DNA from: DATKCJ01 sp035513275
Lineage (GTDB): Bacteria; Verrucomicrobiota; Verrucomicrobiia; Opitutales; Opitutaceae
Assembly: GCA_035513275.1 (NCBI GenBank)
Contig: DATKCJ010000085.1
Coordinates: 1 to 18,540 of the forward strand
Length of the DNA: 18,540 nucleotides
Reading direction: 5' to 3'
Positions 1 through 7,663 of the stretch are shown here, piece by piece. A model generated the notes under the pieces. It saw nothing but the letters and a program-made list of their open reading frames with translations, did not search any database and had not been told where the DNA came from. How positions within the stretch are numbered: position 1 is the first letter of the stretch; each line of letters begins with the position of its first letter. A program made the translations under genes and the position numbers.

Positions 1-169
1 TGAGCAGCGCCTTGGTCGGGATGCAGCCCCAGTTCAGGCAAGTGCCGCCGGCGCGTTCGAGTTCCACACACGCGACGCGCTTGCCGAGCTGACCAGCGCG
101 GATCGCGCCCGCGTAGCCCGCGGGGCCGCCGCCGATGACGATGAGGTCGTATTTGTTCGTTTCAGCCAT
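1..169 (-). CDS. lpdA: Dihydrolipoamide dehydrogenase (E3), N-terminal fragment, cut by window edge
   Basis: Only the first 56 codons are inside the window; the gene continues past base 1. The product starts MAETNKYDLIVIGGGPAGYA. This is the FAD-binding Rossmann motif GGGPAG (residues 13-18), followed by the redox-active disulfide motif GGTCLNWGCIPTKALL with Cys44 and Cys49. This spacing is diagnostic of the flavin disulfide reductase E3 component, which reoxidises lipoamide in the pyruvate and 2-oxoglutarate dehydrogenase and glycine cleavage complexes in the cytoplasm. Mercuric reductase and other family members share the fold, but NWGCIPTKALL is the typical E3 form. The ATG at 169-167 gives the standard start just before the first beta strand; no good Shine-Dalgarno sequence precedes it. 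The upstream gene on the same strand is the holin-like protein, 101 bp away, with two hairpins in between. Which complex it serves cannot be told from this fragment. Confidence 0.93.
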   Translation of the reverse strand, partial: MAETNKYDLIVIGGGPAGYAGAIRAGQLGKRVACVELERAGGTCLNWGCIPTKALL

Positions 170-211
170 GTTTGGAAATTCGAGGTTGGTTACCTTGGAC
201 CGGCTATCCTC

Positions 212-228
212 CCGGCGCAAAGCGCCGG
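212..228. repeat. Perfect 7-bp stem hairpin
   Basis: The arms ccggcgc (212-218) and gcgccgg (222-228) are perfect inverted repeats around an aaa loop. It lies between the holin-like gene and lpdA, next to a larger hairpin. Read on the minus strand it has no T-run after it, so a terminator role is not supported. Confidence 0.5.
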
Positions 229-238
229 CTCAGGAATT

Positions 239-274
239 TGTCGGGCGAGCACCGCTCGCCCGACAGAATCCTAC
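239..274 (-). repeat. GTAG-headed palindrome overlapping the stop codon of the holin-like gene
   Basis: The arms tgtcgggcgagc (239-250) and gctcgcccgaca (254-265) form a perfect 12-bp stem with a 3-nt loop. On the minus strand the hairpin is preceded by GTAG (274-271), whose TAG is the stop codon of the holin-like gene. It belongs by structure to the GTAG-hairpin family found throughout the window. It could act as a 3'-end RNA structure between that gene and lpdA, but no T-tract follows. Confidence 0.7.
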
Positions 275-723
275 ACGTCAATTGCGTCCTTGTCCTTGAT
301 TCGCTCGGGCGGCTTGCCGCGTCCGCCGCCGCGGTTGACCTGCACGTTGCCGCGCACGCGGATCGTCGGACCGGTCCCTGTGAGCCGGCTGAGGAACATG
401 TTGGTCACGCTGATGATGAGCGAGCCGAGCACCGCGGCCAGGGCGCCATCGACCGTAAACCCGTCGACCCAATGCCCCACGGCGTAGAGCAACAAGGCGT
501 TGATGACGATCAATCCGAGGCCGAGAGTGAGCAGCACGAACGGCAACGTGAAGAGCACTAGAATTGGCCGGAGAAAGGCGTTGAAGAGCCCCAACAAAAC
601 CACGACAACCAGCAACGTTTTCCAGGTGTCGTAGCTGATTCCCGGCACGATCGCCGCCGCCAGCGCGACGCCGACGCCGAGGACCGCCCAACGCACCAAC
701 AACTTCAGGAACGGATGACTCAT
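271..723 (-). CDS. Four-helix phage-holin-family (superfamily IV type) membrane protein
   Basis: The 150-residue product begins MSHPFLKLLVRWAVLG. It has four hydrophobic stretches, at roughly residues 7-27, 35-52, 55-82 and 92-110, then a basic, glycine-rich polar tail (VNRGGGRGKPPER, ending KDKDAIDV). The short, four-TM layout with an LFNAFLRPIL segment matches the PF04020 family of small inner-membrane proteins annotated as phage holin family. Despite the name they occur as chromosomal genes in many bacteria, with no proven lytic role. I chose the ATG at 723-721; the open frame runs upstream to 894, but that extension is Arg/Pro-rich and overlaps the divergent glycosyltransferase, so it is a shadow. 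The gene lies upstream of lpdA on the same strand and is divergent from the glycosyltransferase with only 35 bp between starts. No phage genes are nearby. Confidence 0.85.
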   Translation of the reverse strand: MSHPFLKLLVRWAVLGVGVALAAAIVPGISYDTWKTLLVVVVLLGLFNAFLRPILVLFTLPFVLLTLGLGLIVINALLLYAVGHWVDGFTVDGALAAVLGSLIISVTNMFLSRLTGTGPTIRVRGNVQVNRGGGRGKPPERIKDKDAIDV

Positions 724-758
724 CACGCAACAATCCCACCCGCCGCACGGCCCGGGCA

Positions 759-1850
759 ATGAAAATAGTCGTCCTTCAGGACAGGCTGCGCGCGGGCGGC
801 ACCGAGCGTCAGGCTGTGTTTCTCGCGCGCTCGTTCGCCGCGGCCGGACATGAGACTGTCGTCGTGACTTTCCGCCCCGGCGGTGCGCTCGCACCCGACC
901 TCGAGGCGGCCGGAGTGCGCCACCGTTCGCTGCAGCCGGTCGACCTCGGGCTCGACTGGTTTGCCCCGGGCCTTTGTGCGAAGATCAACGCCGAACGTCC
1001 AGACGTCGTCCTTTGCATGGGCCGGATGGCGAACTGCCACGCCGGTCATCTGCAACGCACGCTCTCGCGCGTCGCCGTCGTCGCGACCGTGCGCACGGGA
1101 AAGGCGCTCCCCTTCTTCTACCGCAACGCACTGCGCACCGTGCACGGCATCGTCACGAATTCCGAATTCGCGAAGCGCGAACTGATCGCCCCCGCAAGTC
1201 CCACCGCGCCGATTGCGGTGATTCCAAACGCGCTTCTCGTTCCCGTGTTGTCGGAATCGGAGCCGCCGGTTCCGGCAGAGCCGCCCTACCGCATCCTCTG
1301 CATCGCGATGTTTCGAAAGGAAAAGTGCCACTTCGATCTGATCGAGATCTGCTCGCGAATCCCTCGCACACCCGGGTGGCATCTCGATCTCGTCGGCGAA
1401 GGCTCGGAGCGCGCGGCGTGCGAGGCTCGCGTGCGCGAGCTAGGCATCGCCGACTGCGTGAGCTTCCACGGATGGTCGCGCGATCCGGCGCCCTTTTATC
1501 GCGGCGCGGCTGTCGCCGTGCTCGCGTCGCGACGCGAGTCGCTGCCGAACTTCCTCGTCGAGGCGCAGAGCGCCGGCCTGCCGGTCGTTGCCTACGACGT
1601 CGGGGGATGCGCCGAATGTTTTGCCGACGGCTCGTCGGGCCTGCTCATCGCGCCCGGCGACGAGGCTGCGTTTCGCGCGGCGCTGTCTTCACTCCTTTCC
1701 AATCCCGCGCGCCGCACCGCAATGGCGCGAACAGCACGAGACCGCGCGGCGACACTTTTCAATCCGGAGCGCTCCGTGCGCGCCCATCTCGATTTCTTCG
1801 AATGCCTCCTGCTCCGATCGCCGCGCGCAAGCGCCGCGGTCGCAGGCTGA
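759..1850 (+). CDS. Family 4-type glycosyltransferase
   Basis: The 363-residue product has the GT-B layout of retaining GT4 enzymes. The N-terminal Rossmann domain starts MKIVVLQDRLRAGGTERQA, where the glycine loop GGTE contacts the sugar nucleotide. The C-terminal donor-binding domain starts near residue 180 and holds LVGEGSER, then VSFHGWSRDPAPFY, then the EX7E motif ESLPNFLVE (Glu260 and Glu268), then GLPVVAYDVGGCAEC. Such enzymes transfer a sugar from a nucleotide donor to a lipid or glycan, usually for envelope polysaccharide; donor and acceptor cannot be read from the sequence. There is no signal peptide, so it acts on the cytoplasmic side. uvrA follows after 12 bp on the same strand, so the two may be co-transcribed, an odd partnership. 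No other polysaccharide genes are nearby. The ATG at 759 is the first Met and fits the family start. Confidence 0.88.
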   Translation: MKIVVLQDRLRAGGTERQAVFLARSFAAAGHETVVVTFRPGGALAPDLEAAGVRHRSLQPVDLGLDWFAPGLCAKINAERPDVVLCMGRMANCHAGHLQRTLSRVAVVATVRTGKALPFFYRNALRTVHGIVTNSEFAKRELIAPASPTAPIAVIPNALLVPVLSESEPPVPAEPPYRILCIAMFRKEKCHFDLIEICSRIPRTPGWHLDLVGEGSERAACEARVRELGIADCVSFHGWSRDPAPFYRGAAVAVLASRRESLPNFLVEAQSAGLPVVAYDVGGCAECFADGSSGLLIAPGDEAAFRAALSSLLSNPARRTAMARTARDRAATLFNPERSVRAHLDFFECLLLRSPRASAAVAG

Positions 1851-1862
1851 GCCCGCCACGCC

Positions 1863-4800
1863 ATGTCTGATCCGGGATCTATCCGCTTACGCGGCGTGCG
1901 GCAGAATAATCTGAAGGGCTTCGACCTCGACGTCCCGCTCGGCCGCTACGTCGTCGTCACGGGCTTAAGCGGCGCAGGCAAGTCCTCGCTCGTATTCGAG
2001 ACACTCCACGCCGAGGGCCAGCGACGCTACGTCGAGACGTTCAGTCCTTACACGCGCCAATTTCTCGAACTCCTCGACAAGCCGAAGGTCGACTCGATCG
2101 AAAACATTCGCCCGTCGATCGCCATCCAGCAGACGAACACCGTGAAGACGTCGCGTTCCACCGTCGGCACAATGACGGAGATCGCCGACTACGCGAAGGT
2201 GTGGTTCGCGCACGCGGCCGCGTGCTTCGATCCCGAGACCGGAGAGCGCGTCGAGGACGACTCGCCCGAGTCGGTCTGGCAGAAAGCGCTCAGCGGCCTC
2301 GCGGCCCGCGCGACGATCGTGGCGTTCAAGGTCGCGCGTCCGGCAAACATCGATTGGAGGGAGATCGCAGCAAATCTCCGCGGTCAGGGCTACACACGGC
2401 TTCTCGTGCAGGAGACATCGGGCGATTCCGCGGGGCTCGTTCGCCTCGACGACTTCGATGCGCGCAATGCCAAGGCGCTCGCAAAACTCGCGCATATCTT
2501 CGTCGTGCAGGATCGCATTGAGATCGCTGCAGAAGCGCGCACGCGTTTCCTTGAAGCGGTCGAGGCGGCGTTTCATTTCGGTCAAGCCGAGCTGCGTTTG
2601 TTCACCGAGTCCGGCGCAGGCTGGTCCGAAGCCGGCCATTACTCGCGCGGTCTGCACTCGCCGAAATCTGGGCGACGATTCCGACCGGCGACGCCGGGAC
2701 TGTTCTCCTTCAATTCGCCGATCGGTGCGTGTCCGCGCTGCCGGGGATTCGGGCGGATCATCGACATCGACTACCGGCTCGCGATTCCCGACCGGTCGCT
2801 GAGCATCATGCAAGGCGCGGTCAAGCCGTGGGAGGGCCAGATCTACGGCGAGTCGAAGCTCGACCTGCTCAAGTTCACCAAGCGGCTCGGAATCCCGGTG
2901 AACGTTCCTTTCCGCGATCTTTCCGAGGAACACCAGTCGTTCATCGTCGACGGCCAGCCTGGCTACGGGAAGGACGGACTCGATTGGCCGAAGGCGTGGT
3001 ATGGCCTGAAGGGATTCTTTCGCTACCTCGAGACGAAGACCTACAAGATGCACGTGCGCGTCTTCCTCTCGCGCTTCCGCGCCTACAACCCGTGCCCGGA
3101 TTGCGGCGGGTCGCGACTGCAACCCGAGGCGCTGTGCTGGAAGTGGAAAGGCCGCACTTTGCCCGAGCTCTACCAGATGCCCGTGTCGGACCTCCTCGCG
3201 CAACTCGACGACGACGCCCCCGCGCATGCGCGCGACCACCAAGCCACGCTCGCGCTCGACGGGATGTCGTCGCGGCTTCGCTATCTCGACGAAGTCGGAC
3301 TCGGCTATCTCACGCTCGATCGCGCGTCGCGCACCCTCTCCGGCGGCGAAGTGCAGCGCGTCAACCTCACAACGTGCCTCGGCTCGTCGCTCGTTGACAC
3401 GCTCTTCGTCCTCGACGAGCCGTCGGTCGGACTGCACCCGCGCGATATCGAACGCCTGATCGGGATCATCCGCTCGCTCACGAACGCGGGAAACACGGTC
3501 GTCGTCGTCGAGCACGACGAAGCGATGATCCGCGCCGCGGACCACGTAATCGAGATCGGTCCCGAGCCCGGCGTCGGTGGCGGACATGTCGTATTCTCAG
3601 GGACCGTGCCCGCTCTCACTGCGAGTTCCGGCTCGATCACGGGAGACTACCTCGCGGGGCGCCGCTGGATCGCAGTTCCGGAGAGTCGTCGCGCGTGCGG
3701 CCGCGACACTCGGTGGCTCGAGTTCACTCGCGCCTCGAAGCACAACATCCGCGCCCTGAGTTTCCGCCTGCCGCTGAATCGATTCGTCTGCCTCAGCGGC
3801 GTGTCAGGCTCGGGCAAGTCGACGATGCTCGAACATGTGATTCACCAAGGCCTCCTCGCACACCGGTCGCAGTTCGCCGAGGACGCGGCGACGATCGACT
3901 CGATCTCCGGCTCCGACGGCGCAGGCGAACTCGTGCTCGTGGACCAGTCGCCGCTCAGTCGCTCGCCGCGCTCGAACCCGGCGCTGTTTAGCGACACGTG
4001 GGACATCGTCCGCGATCTCTACGCGTCGACTGACACCGCGCGCGAGGCGGGCATGACGGCATCGAGCTTCTCGTTCAACAGCGGCGACGGCCGCTGCGTG
4101 CACTGCCAGGGTCGCGGACACGAAGCGGTTGAGATGCAGTTCCTCGCGGACGTTTACGTTCCCTGCCCCGTCTGCGAAGGGAAACGCTTCCGTCCCGAGG
4201 TGCTGGCCGTTCAGTGGAACGGCAAGAGCGTCGCCGAACTCCTCCGGATGACGATCGCAGAGGCGCACCTATTCCTCGGCCCGAGCCCGGCCGCAACACG
4301 CCTAGCGCCTCTGATTGAGGTCGGCCTCGGCTACCTGACGATGGGCCAGCCGCTCAACACGCTTTCCGGCGGCGAAGCACAGCGACTGAAACTCGTCCGC
4401 TATCTGGGCGACTTCGCTCGCGATCAATCCGCAATCCCCAATCCGCAATCCGCAATCCCAACAGGAGCATTGCTCCTGCTGGATGAACCAACGACAGGCA
4501 TGCACCGGCACGATGTGCTCCGGCTGCTCGATGTTCTTCAGAAACTCGTCGACGCGGGACACTCGCTCGTCGTGATCGAGCACAACACCGACATTCTGAA
4601 GTGCGCCGATTGGATCCTCGAAGTCGGACCGGAAGCGGGTGTAGGCGGAGGAAGGATCGTCGCCGAGGGAACGCCGGAGCAAGTCGCGCGCGCGGACGTG
4701 CCATCATCGCCATTCCTCGCCGCCGCCCTCGACGGCACGCCGATGCGCCAGGCGATCGCCGCCGAGAGTGCCTTCGCCAACGCGGCGCCGCGCGAGTCCG

Positions 4801-7655
4801 CGATCACGGTCGTCGGCGCGCGAGAGAACAACCTGCAGGGGCTCACCGTCACGATTCCGCATCACGAACTCACCGTCGTCACAGGCGTCTCCGGCTCGGG
4901 CAAGTCGACACTCGCGTTCGACATCATCTTCGCCGAGGGCCAGCGCAGGTTCATGGAGTCGATGTCGGCTTACGCGCGGCAGTTCGTCGAGCAACTGGCG
5001 CGTCCGGCCATCGACGCGATCTCGGGCATTCCGCCCACGGTCGCGATCGAGCAGCGCGTCACGCGCGGGTCGCGCAAGTCGACCGTCGCCACGATCACCG
5101 AGGTCGCACAATTCCTGCGACTGATCTATGCGCGCATCGGCATCCAGCATCACCCCGACTCCGACCGGCCGATCACTGCGCTGACTGCACCACAACTTCG
5201 GAAGCATTTCGAGTCTCTCCTGCGCACGCGCGCCGCGCAGCGCTCGAAATCGCTCTGGCTCTGCGCGCCGATCGTGCGCGGACGGAAGGGTCACCACGAG
5301 CCCGTTGCGAAATGGATCGCCGCACACGGCTTCGAGCGAATGCGCGTCGACGGGAAGCTCATCCGCACCGATGCATTCAAGAAACTCGACCGGTATTCGG
5401 TGCACGACATCGAAGTGGTCATTGCAGACCTAAAGTCGGCCTCGACCACTTTGCCCGCCGAAGCCTCGGCGAAGGCGGGTCGCCGGCACTCCAAACTCGA
5501 ACTGCTCGACCGCGCACTGAGCCTGGGCAAAGGCGCGTGTTTCATTCTCGATGCTTCGGGGAAGATCTTCTCGTGGCTTTCTACGTCGCGCACCGACGCG
5601 GCGACCGGCGAGACGTTCCCAGACCTCGAGCCGAAGCACTTCTCATTCAACTCGCCGACCGGATGGTGCCCCACCTGCCGCGGTCACGGACGCCTGCACA
5701 GTTGGATGCTCAAGGAAGACGATGAGGACACACCCGAGGAGCTGGTCGAGCTCGCGCGATTGCTGACCGAGGACCCTGATTCGGAAGTCGACGGCAGCGA
5801 GTGTCCCGATTGCCACGGAGCGCGGCTCAATCGCGTCGCCCGCTCCGTGAAGCTGCATTTTCGCAAGCGCGAGCCACTCTCGTTGCCCGAGCTCACTTCG
5901 CTTCCGCCTTCGCAGATGGTCTCCACACTACGTGCGCTCAAGCTCGACAGCCGCGGCAAGGCGATCGTGCGCGACGTGCTGCCGGAGATCGAGTCGCGCC
6001 TGCGCTTTCTCGATTCGGTCGGCTTGGGTTACCTCGCACTCGACCGCCCGACTCTCACGCTTTCCGGCGGCGAGGCGCAGCGCATCCGACTCGCGGCGCA
6101 GCTCGGATCGAATCTCTCCGGTGTGCTCTACGTGCTCGATGAACCGTCGATTGGCCTCCACTCGCAGGACAACGAGCGACTCGTGCGCACGCTGCGCGAC
6201 CTGAAGTCGAAGGGAAACACGGTGCTCGTCGTCGAACACGACGATGTGATCATGGACGCCGCCGACCGGATCATAGATCTCGGCCCAGGCGCCGGACGAA
6301 ACGGCGGCCATCTCCTCGCGAACGACACGCCGGCGAATCTCCGCCGCAACGCGAAGTCGCTGACGGGAATCTACCTCGACAAAGGAATCTCGCATCCGAT
6401 ACGTGGTGAGTATCGAGCTGTCCTTGGTAGGAGCCCGCTTGCGGGCGATAGTAAGCGCGCGTCACAACGATCAAAGCAATCGCCCGCAAGCGGGCTCCTA
6501 CCTTCAGAAGCGAACACCAACCCGGATTGGCTGACACTCACTCGTGTCACTTATCGGAACTTGCGCGACCAGACGCTCAGCCTGCCACTCGGCCGTCTTG
6601 TCATGGTCTGCGGACCAAGCGGTGCAGGGAAGTCGACGCTCTTTCGAGACATCCTCCATCCGGCCGCGGCGACAGCAATCAAGGCCGGGAAGGCCAAGCT
6701 CACAGGAAAGGAATTCGCGAAACGTGGGAAATCCACACATGGCGACTCCGCAATCCATGCCCTCCGAAGCCTCGGCGAAGGAGGGCGCAATCGGGAGTCC
6801 GCACTTCCATTCGAGATGCTTCGCAGAGCAAATGCCTTCAAGGCCGTCATCGAGGTCGACCAGTCTCCGATCGGCAAGACACCCCGCTCGACGCCTGCGA
6901 CCTACCTTGGCGTGTTCGACATCGTGCGCGGATTCTTCGCGACGCTGCCCGAGGCGCGTATTCGTGGATATCAACCAGGGCGTTTCTCGTTCAACACCGC
7001 GGGCGGTCGCTGCGAGACGTGTGCGGGCGCCGGACGAATCAAACTCGAGATGAGCTTCATGCCGAACGCCTACCTGCCTTGCGACGACTGCGGTGGGCTG
7101 CGCTACGGGCCGGAATTGCGCGACATCTCTTGGAAAGGCCGCAACATCGGTGAAGTGCTCCAGCTCACGTTCGACGAGGCGCTCGAGTTTTTCGATTTTC
7201 ACGCGCACCTGCGTGAAGTGTGCCGGCTGATGGTGGACACGGGCCTCGGTTACCTGACGCTCGGCCAGAGCAGCCCGACACTTTCAGGCGGTGAAGCGCA
7301 GCGGCTGAAACTCGTCACGGAACTCGCGCGCGGTTTGCAGACCTACACGGAGCGCTCACGCGGACTCCGGCCGCGCAACCTCTACATCCTCGAGGAGCCG
7401 ACGATCGGCCTGCACTTGAGCGACTGCGAGAAACTGATCCACGTGCTGCACCGGCTCGTCGACCAGGGACACTCGGTCGTCGTCATCGAGCATCACCTCG
7501 ATCTGCTCGCAGAGGCGGACTACATCGTGGAACTCGGACCCGGCGGCGGCCCGGCCGGCGGAGAGATCGTGTATCAGGGCGCGTTGGCGGGATTGCTGAA
7601 GAACCGTCGCAGCCCGACAGCGCCGTATTTGCGGACGAAGTTTGTCCGGGCCTGA
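1863..7655 (+). CDS. uvrA: Double-length UvrA (excinuclease ABC subunit A), four ABC ATPase domains
   Basis: UvrA finds bulky DNA lesions and loads UvrB in nucleotide excision repair. Canonical UvrA is about 940 residues with two ABC modules. This 1930-residue protein is two UvrA units in tandem (about 1-965 and 970-1930). Walker A motifs lie at 34-42, 646-654, 1008-1016 and 1584-1592; LSGGE signatures at 492, 834, 1400 and 1807; Walker B motifs at 518 (LDEP), 874 (LDEP), 1426 (LDEP) and 1844 (LEEP, Asp to Glu). Each module has two CxxC pairs: 290/411, 745/768, 1269/1314 and 1717/1740. I recall Chlamydia UvrA having the same tandem form. Odd features are repeat-derived in-frame insertions at about residues 855-866, 1198-1206, 1522-1547 and 1633-1642. 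The frame is unbroken throughout. The start ATG is 12 bp after the glycosyltransferase stop; MSDPGSIRLRGVRQNNLKG is the usual UvrA N-terminus. Confidence 0.96.
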   Translation: MSDPGSIRLRGVRQNNLKGFDLDVPLGRYVVVTGLSGAGKSSLVFETLHAEGQRRYVETFSPYTRQFLELLDKPKVDSIENIRPSIAIQQTNTVKTSRSTVGTMTEIADYAKVWFAHAAACFDPETGERVEDDSPESVWQKALSGLAARATIVAFKVARPANIDWREIAANLRGQGYTRLLVQETSGDSAGLVRLDDFDARNAKALAKLAHIFVVQDRIEIAAEARTRFLEAVEAAFHFGQAELRLFTESGAGWSEAGHYSRGLHSPKSGRRFRPATPGLFSFNSPIGACPRCRGFGRIIDIDYRLAIPDRSLSIMQGAVKPWEGQIYGESKLDLLKFTKRLGIPVNVPFRDLSEEHQSFIVDGQPGYGKDGLDWPKAWYGLKGFFRYLETKTYKMHVRVFLSRFRAYNPCPDCGGSRLQPEALCWKWKGRTLPELYQMPVSDLLAQLDDDAPAHARDHQATLALDGMSSRLRYLDEVGLGYLTLDRASRTLSGGEVQRVNLTTCLGSSLVDTLFVLDEPSVGLHPRDIERLIGIIRSLTNAGNTVVVVEHDEAMIRAADHVIEIGPEPGVGGGHVVFSGTVPALTASSGSITGDYLAGRRWIAVPESRRACGRDTRWLEFTRASKHNIRALSFRLPLNRFVCLSGVSGSGKSTMLEHVIHQGLLAHRSQFAEDAATIDSISGSDGAGELVLVDQSPLSRSPRSNPALFSDTWDIVRDLYASTDTAREAGMTASSFSFNSGDGRCVHCQGRGHEAVEMQFLADVYVPCPVCEGKRFRPEVLAVQWNGKSVAELLRMTIAEAHLFLGPSPAATRLAPLIEVGLGYLTMGQPLNTLSGGEAQRLKLVRYLGDFARDQSAIPNPQSAIPTGALLLLDEPTTGMHRHDVLRLLDVLQKLVDAGHSLVVIEHNTDILKCADWILEVGPEAGVGGGRIVAEGTPEQVARADVPSSPFLAAALDGTPMRQAIAAESAFANAAPRESAITVVGARENNLQGLTVTIPHHELTVVTGVSGSGKSTLAFDIIFAEGQRRFMESMSAYARQFVEQLARPAIDAISGIPPTVAIEQRVTRGSRKSTVATITEVAQFLRLIYARIGIQHHPDSDRPITALTAPQLRKHFESLLRTRAAQRSKSLWLCAPIVRGRKGHHEPVAKWIAAHGFERMRVDGKLIRTDAFKKLDRYSVHDIEVVIADLKSASTTLPAEASAKAGRRHSKLELLDRALSLGKGACFILDASGKIFSWLSTSRTDAATGETFPDLEPKHFSFNSPTGWCPTCRGHGRLHSWMLKEDDEDTPEELVELARLLTEDPDSEVDGSECPDCHGARLNRVARSVKLHFRKREPLSLPELTSLPPSQMVSTLRALKLDSRGKAIVRDVLPEIESRLRFLDSVGLGYLALDRPTLTLSGGEAQRIRLAAQLGSNLSGVLYVLDEPSIGLHSQDNERLVRTLRDLKSKGNTVLVVEHDDVIMDAADRIIDLGPGAGRNGGHLLANDTPANLRRNAKSLTGIYLDKGISHPIRGEYRAVLGRSPLAGDSKRASQRSKQSPASGLLPSEANTNPDWLTLTRVTYRNLRDQTLSLPLGRLVMVCGPSGAGKSTLFRDILHPAAATAIKAGKAKLTGKEFAKRGKSTHGDSAIHALRSLGEGGRNRESALPFEMLRRANAFKAVIEVDQSPIGKTPRSTPATYLGVFDIVRGFFATLPEARIRGYQPGRFSFNTAGGRCETCAGAGRIKLEMSFMPNAYLPCDDCGGLRYGPELRDISWKGRNIGEVLQLTFDEALEFFDFHAHLREVCRLMVDTGLGYLTLGQSSPTLSGGEAQRLKLVTELARGLQTYTERSRGLRPRNLYILEEPTIGLHLSDCEKLIHVLHRLVDQGHSVVVIEHHLDLLAEADYIVELGPGGGPAGGEIVYQGALAGLLKNRRSPTAPYLRTKFVRA
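4425..4459. repeat. Five tandem CAATCCS heptamers inside uvrA
   Basis: The units caatccg, caatccc, caatccg, caatccg and caatccc follow each other without gaps. They encode the periodic peptide QSAIPNPQSAIP. The array sits between the LSGGE helix and the Walker B strand (LLLLDEP) of the second ABC module, where ordinary UvrA has a short surface loop. It looks like a microsatellite expansion tolerated in a loop. Confidence 0.9.
5454..5479. repeat. GAAGCC-TC-GGCGAA core palindrome inside uvrA, copy 1
   Basis: The arms cccgcc (5454-5459) and ggcggg (5474-5479) enclose gaa-gcc-tc-ggc-gaa, giving a hairpin with an inner GCC/GGC stem and an opposed GAA/GAA internal loop. In the uvrA frame it reads PAEASAKAG (about residues 1198-1206), in the third ABC module. 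The same core recurs at 6759-6786. Confidence 0.85.
6426..6502. repeat. Inverted pair of GTAG-headed palindromes inserted in frame in uvrA
   Basis: The left arm (6426-6448) and the right arm (6480-6502) are perfect 23-nt inverted copies around a 31-nt spacer. Each arm is itself a hairpin, GTAG-ga-gcccgc-tt-gcgggc-ga. The pair is translated without a stop as the peptide VLGRSPLAG...SPASGLLP (about residues 1522-1547), between the end of the third ABC module and the start of the fourth (NPDWLTL). An almost identical pair lies just after uvrA at 7664-7735. Confidence 0.92.
6759..6786. repeat. GAAGCC-TC-GGCGAA core palindrome inside uvrA, copy 2, in another frame
   Basis: The arms gccctcc (6759-6765) and ggagggc (6780-6786) enclose the same core gaa-gcc-tc-ggc-gaa as the copy at 5454-5479. 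The outer stem differs by a paired change (cccgcc/ggcggg to ccctcc/ggaggg). Here the uvrA frame reads the core as ALRSLGEGG, shifted relative to EASAKA of the other copy. It lies after Walker A of the fourth module, in a variable stretch before VDQSPIGKTPRS. Confidence 0.85.
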
Positions 7656-7663
7656 GTCCGGAC

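Noticed and set aside
271..723. Prophage lysis cassette suggested by the holin-like family name
   Set aside because: No endolysin, tail or integrase gene is near, and the family is common in ordinary chromosomes.
723..894. N-terminal extension of the holin-like protein
   Set aside because: The extra 57 residues are Arg/Pro-rich and overlap the divergent glycosyltransferase; the ATG at 723 leads straight into the first TM helix.
1965..3587. Long minus-strand open frame (540 codons) opposite uvrA
   Set aside because: It has no recognisable domain, is rich in Arg and Glu, and lies wholly antisense to clear UvrA motifs; it is a by-product of GC-rich codon use.
6420..6800. Frameshift or pseudogene in uvrA
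   Set aside because: Despite the palindromic inserts the frame stays open and all motifs of module 4 follow in the same frame.
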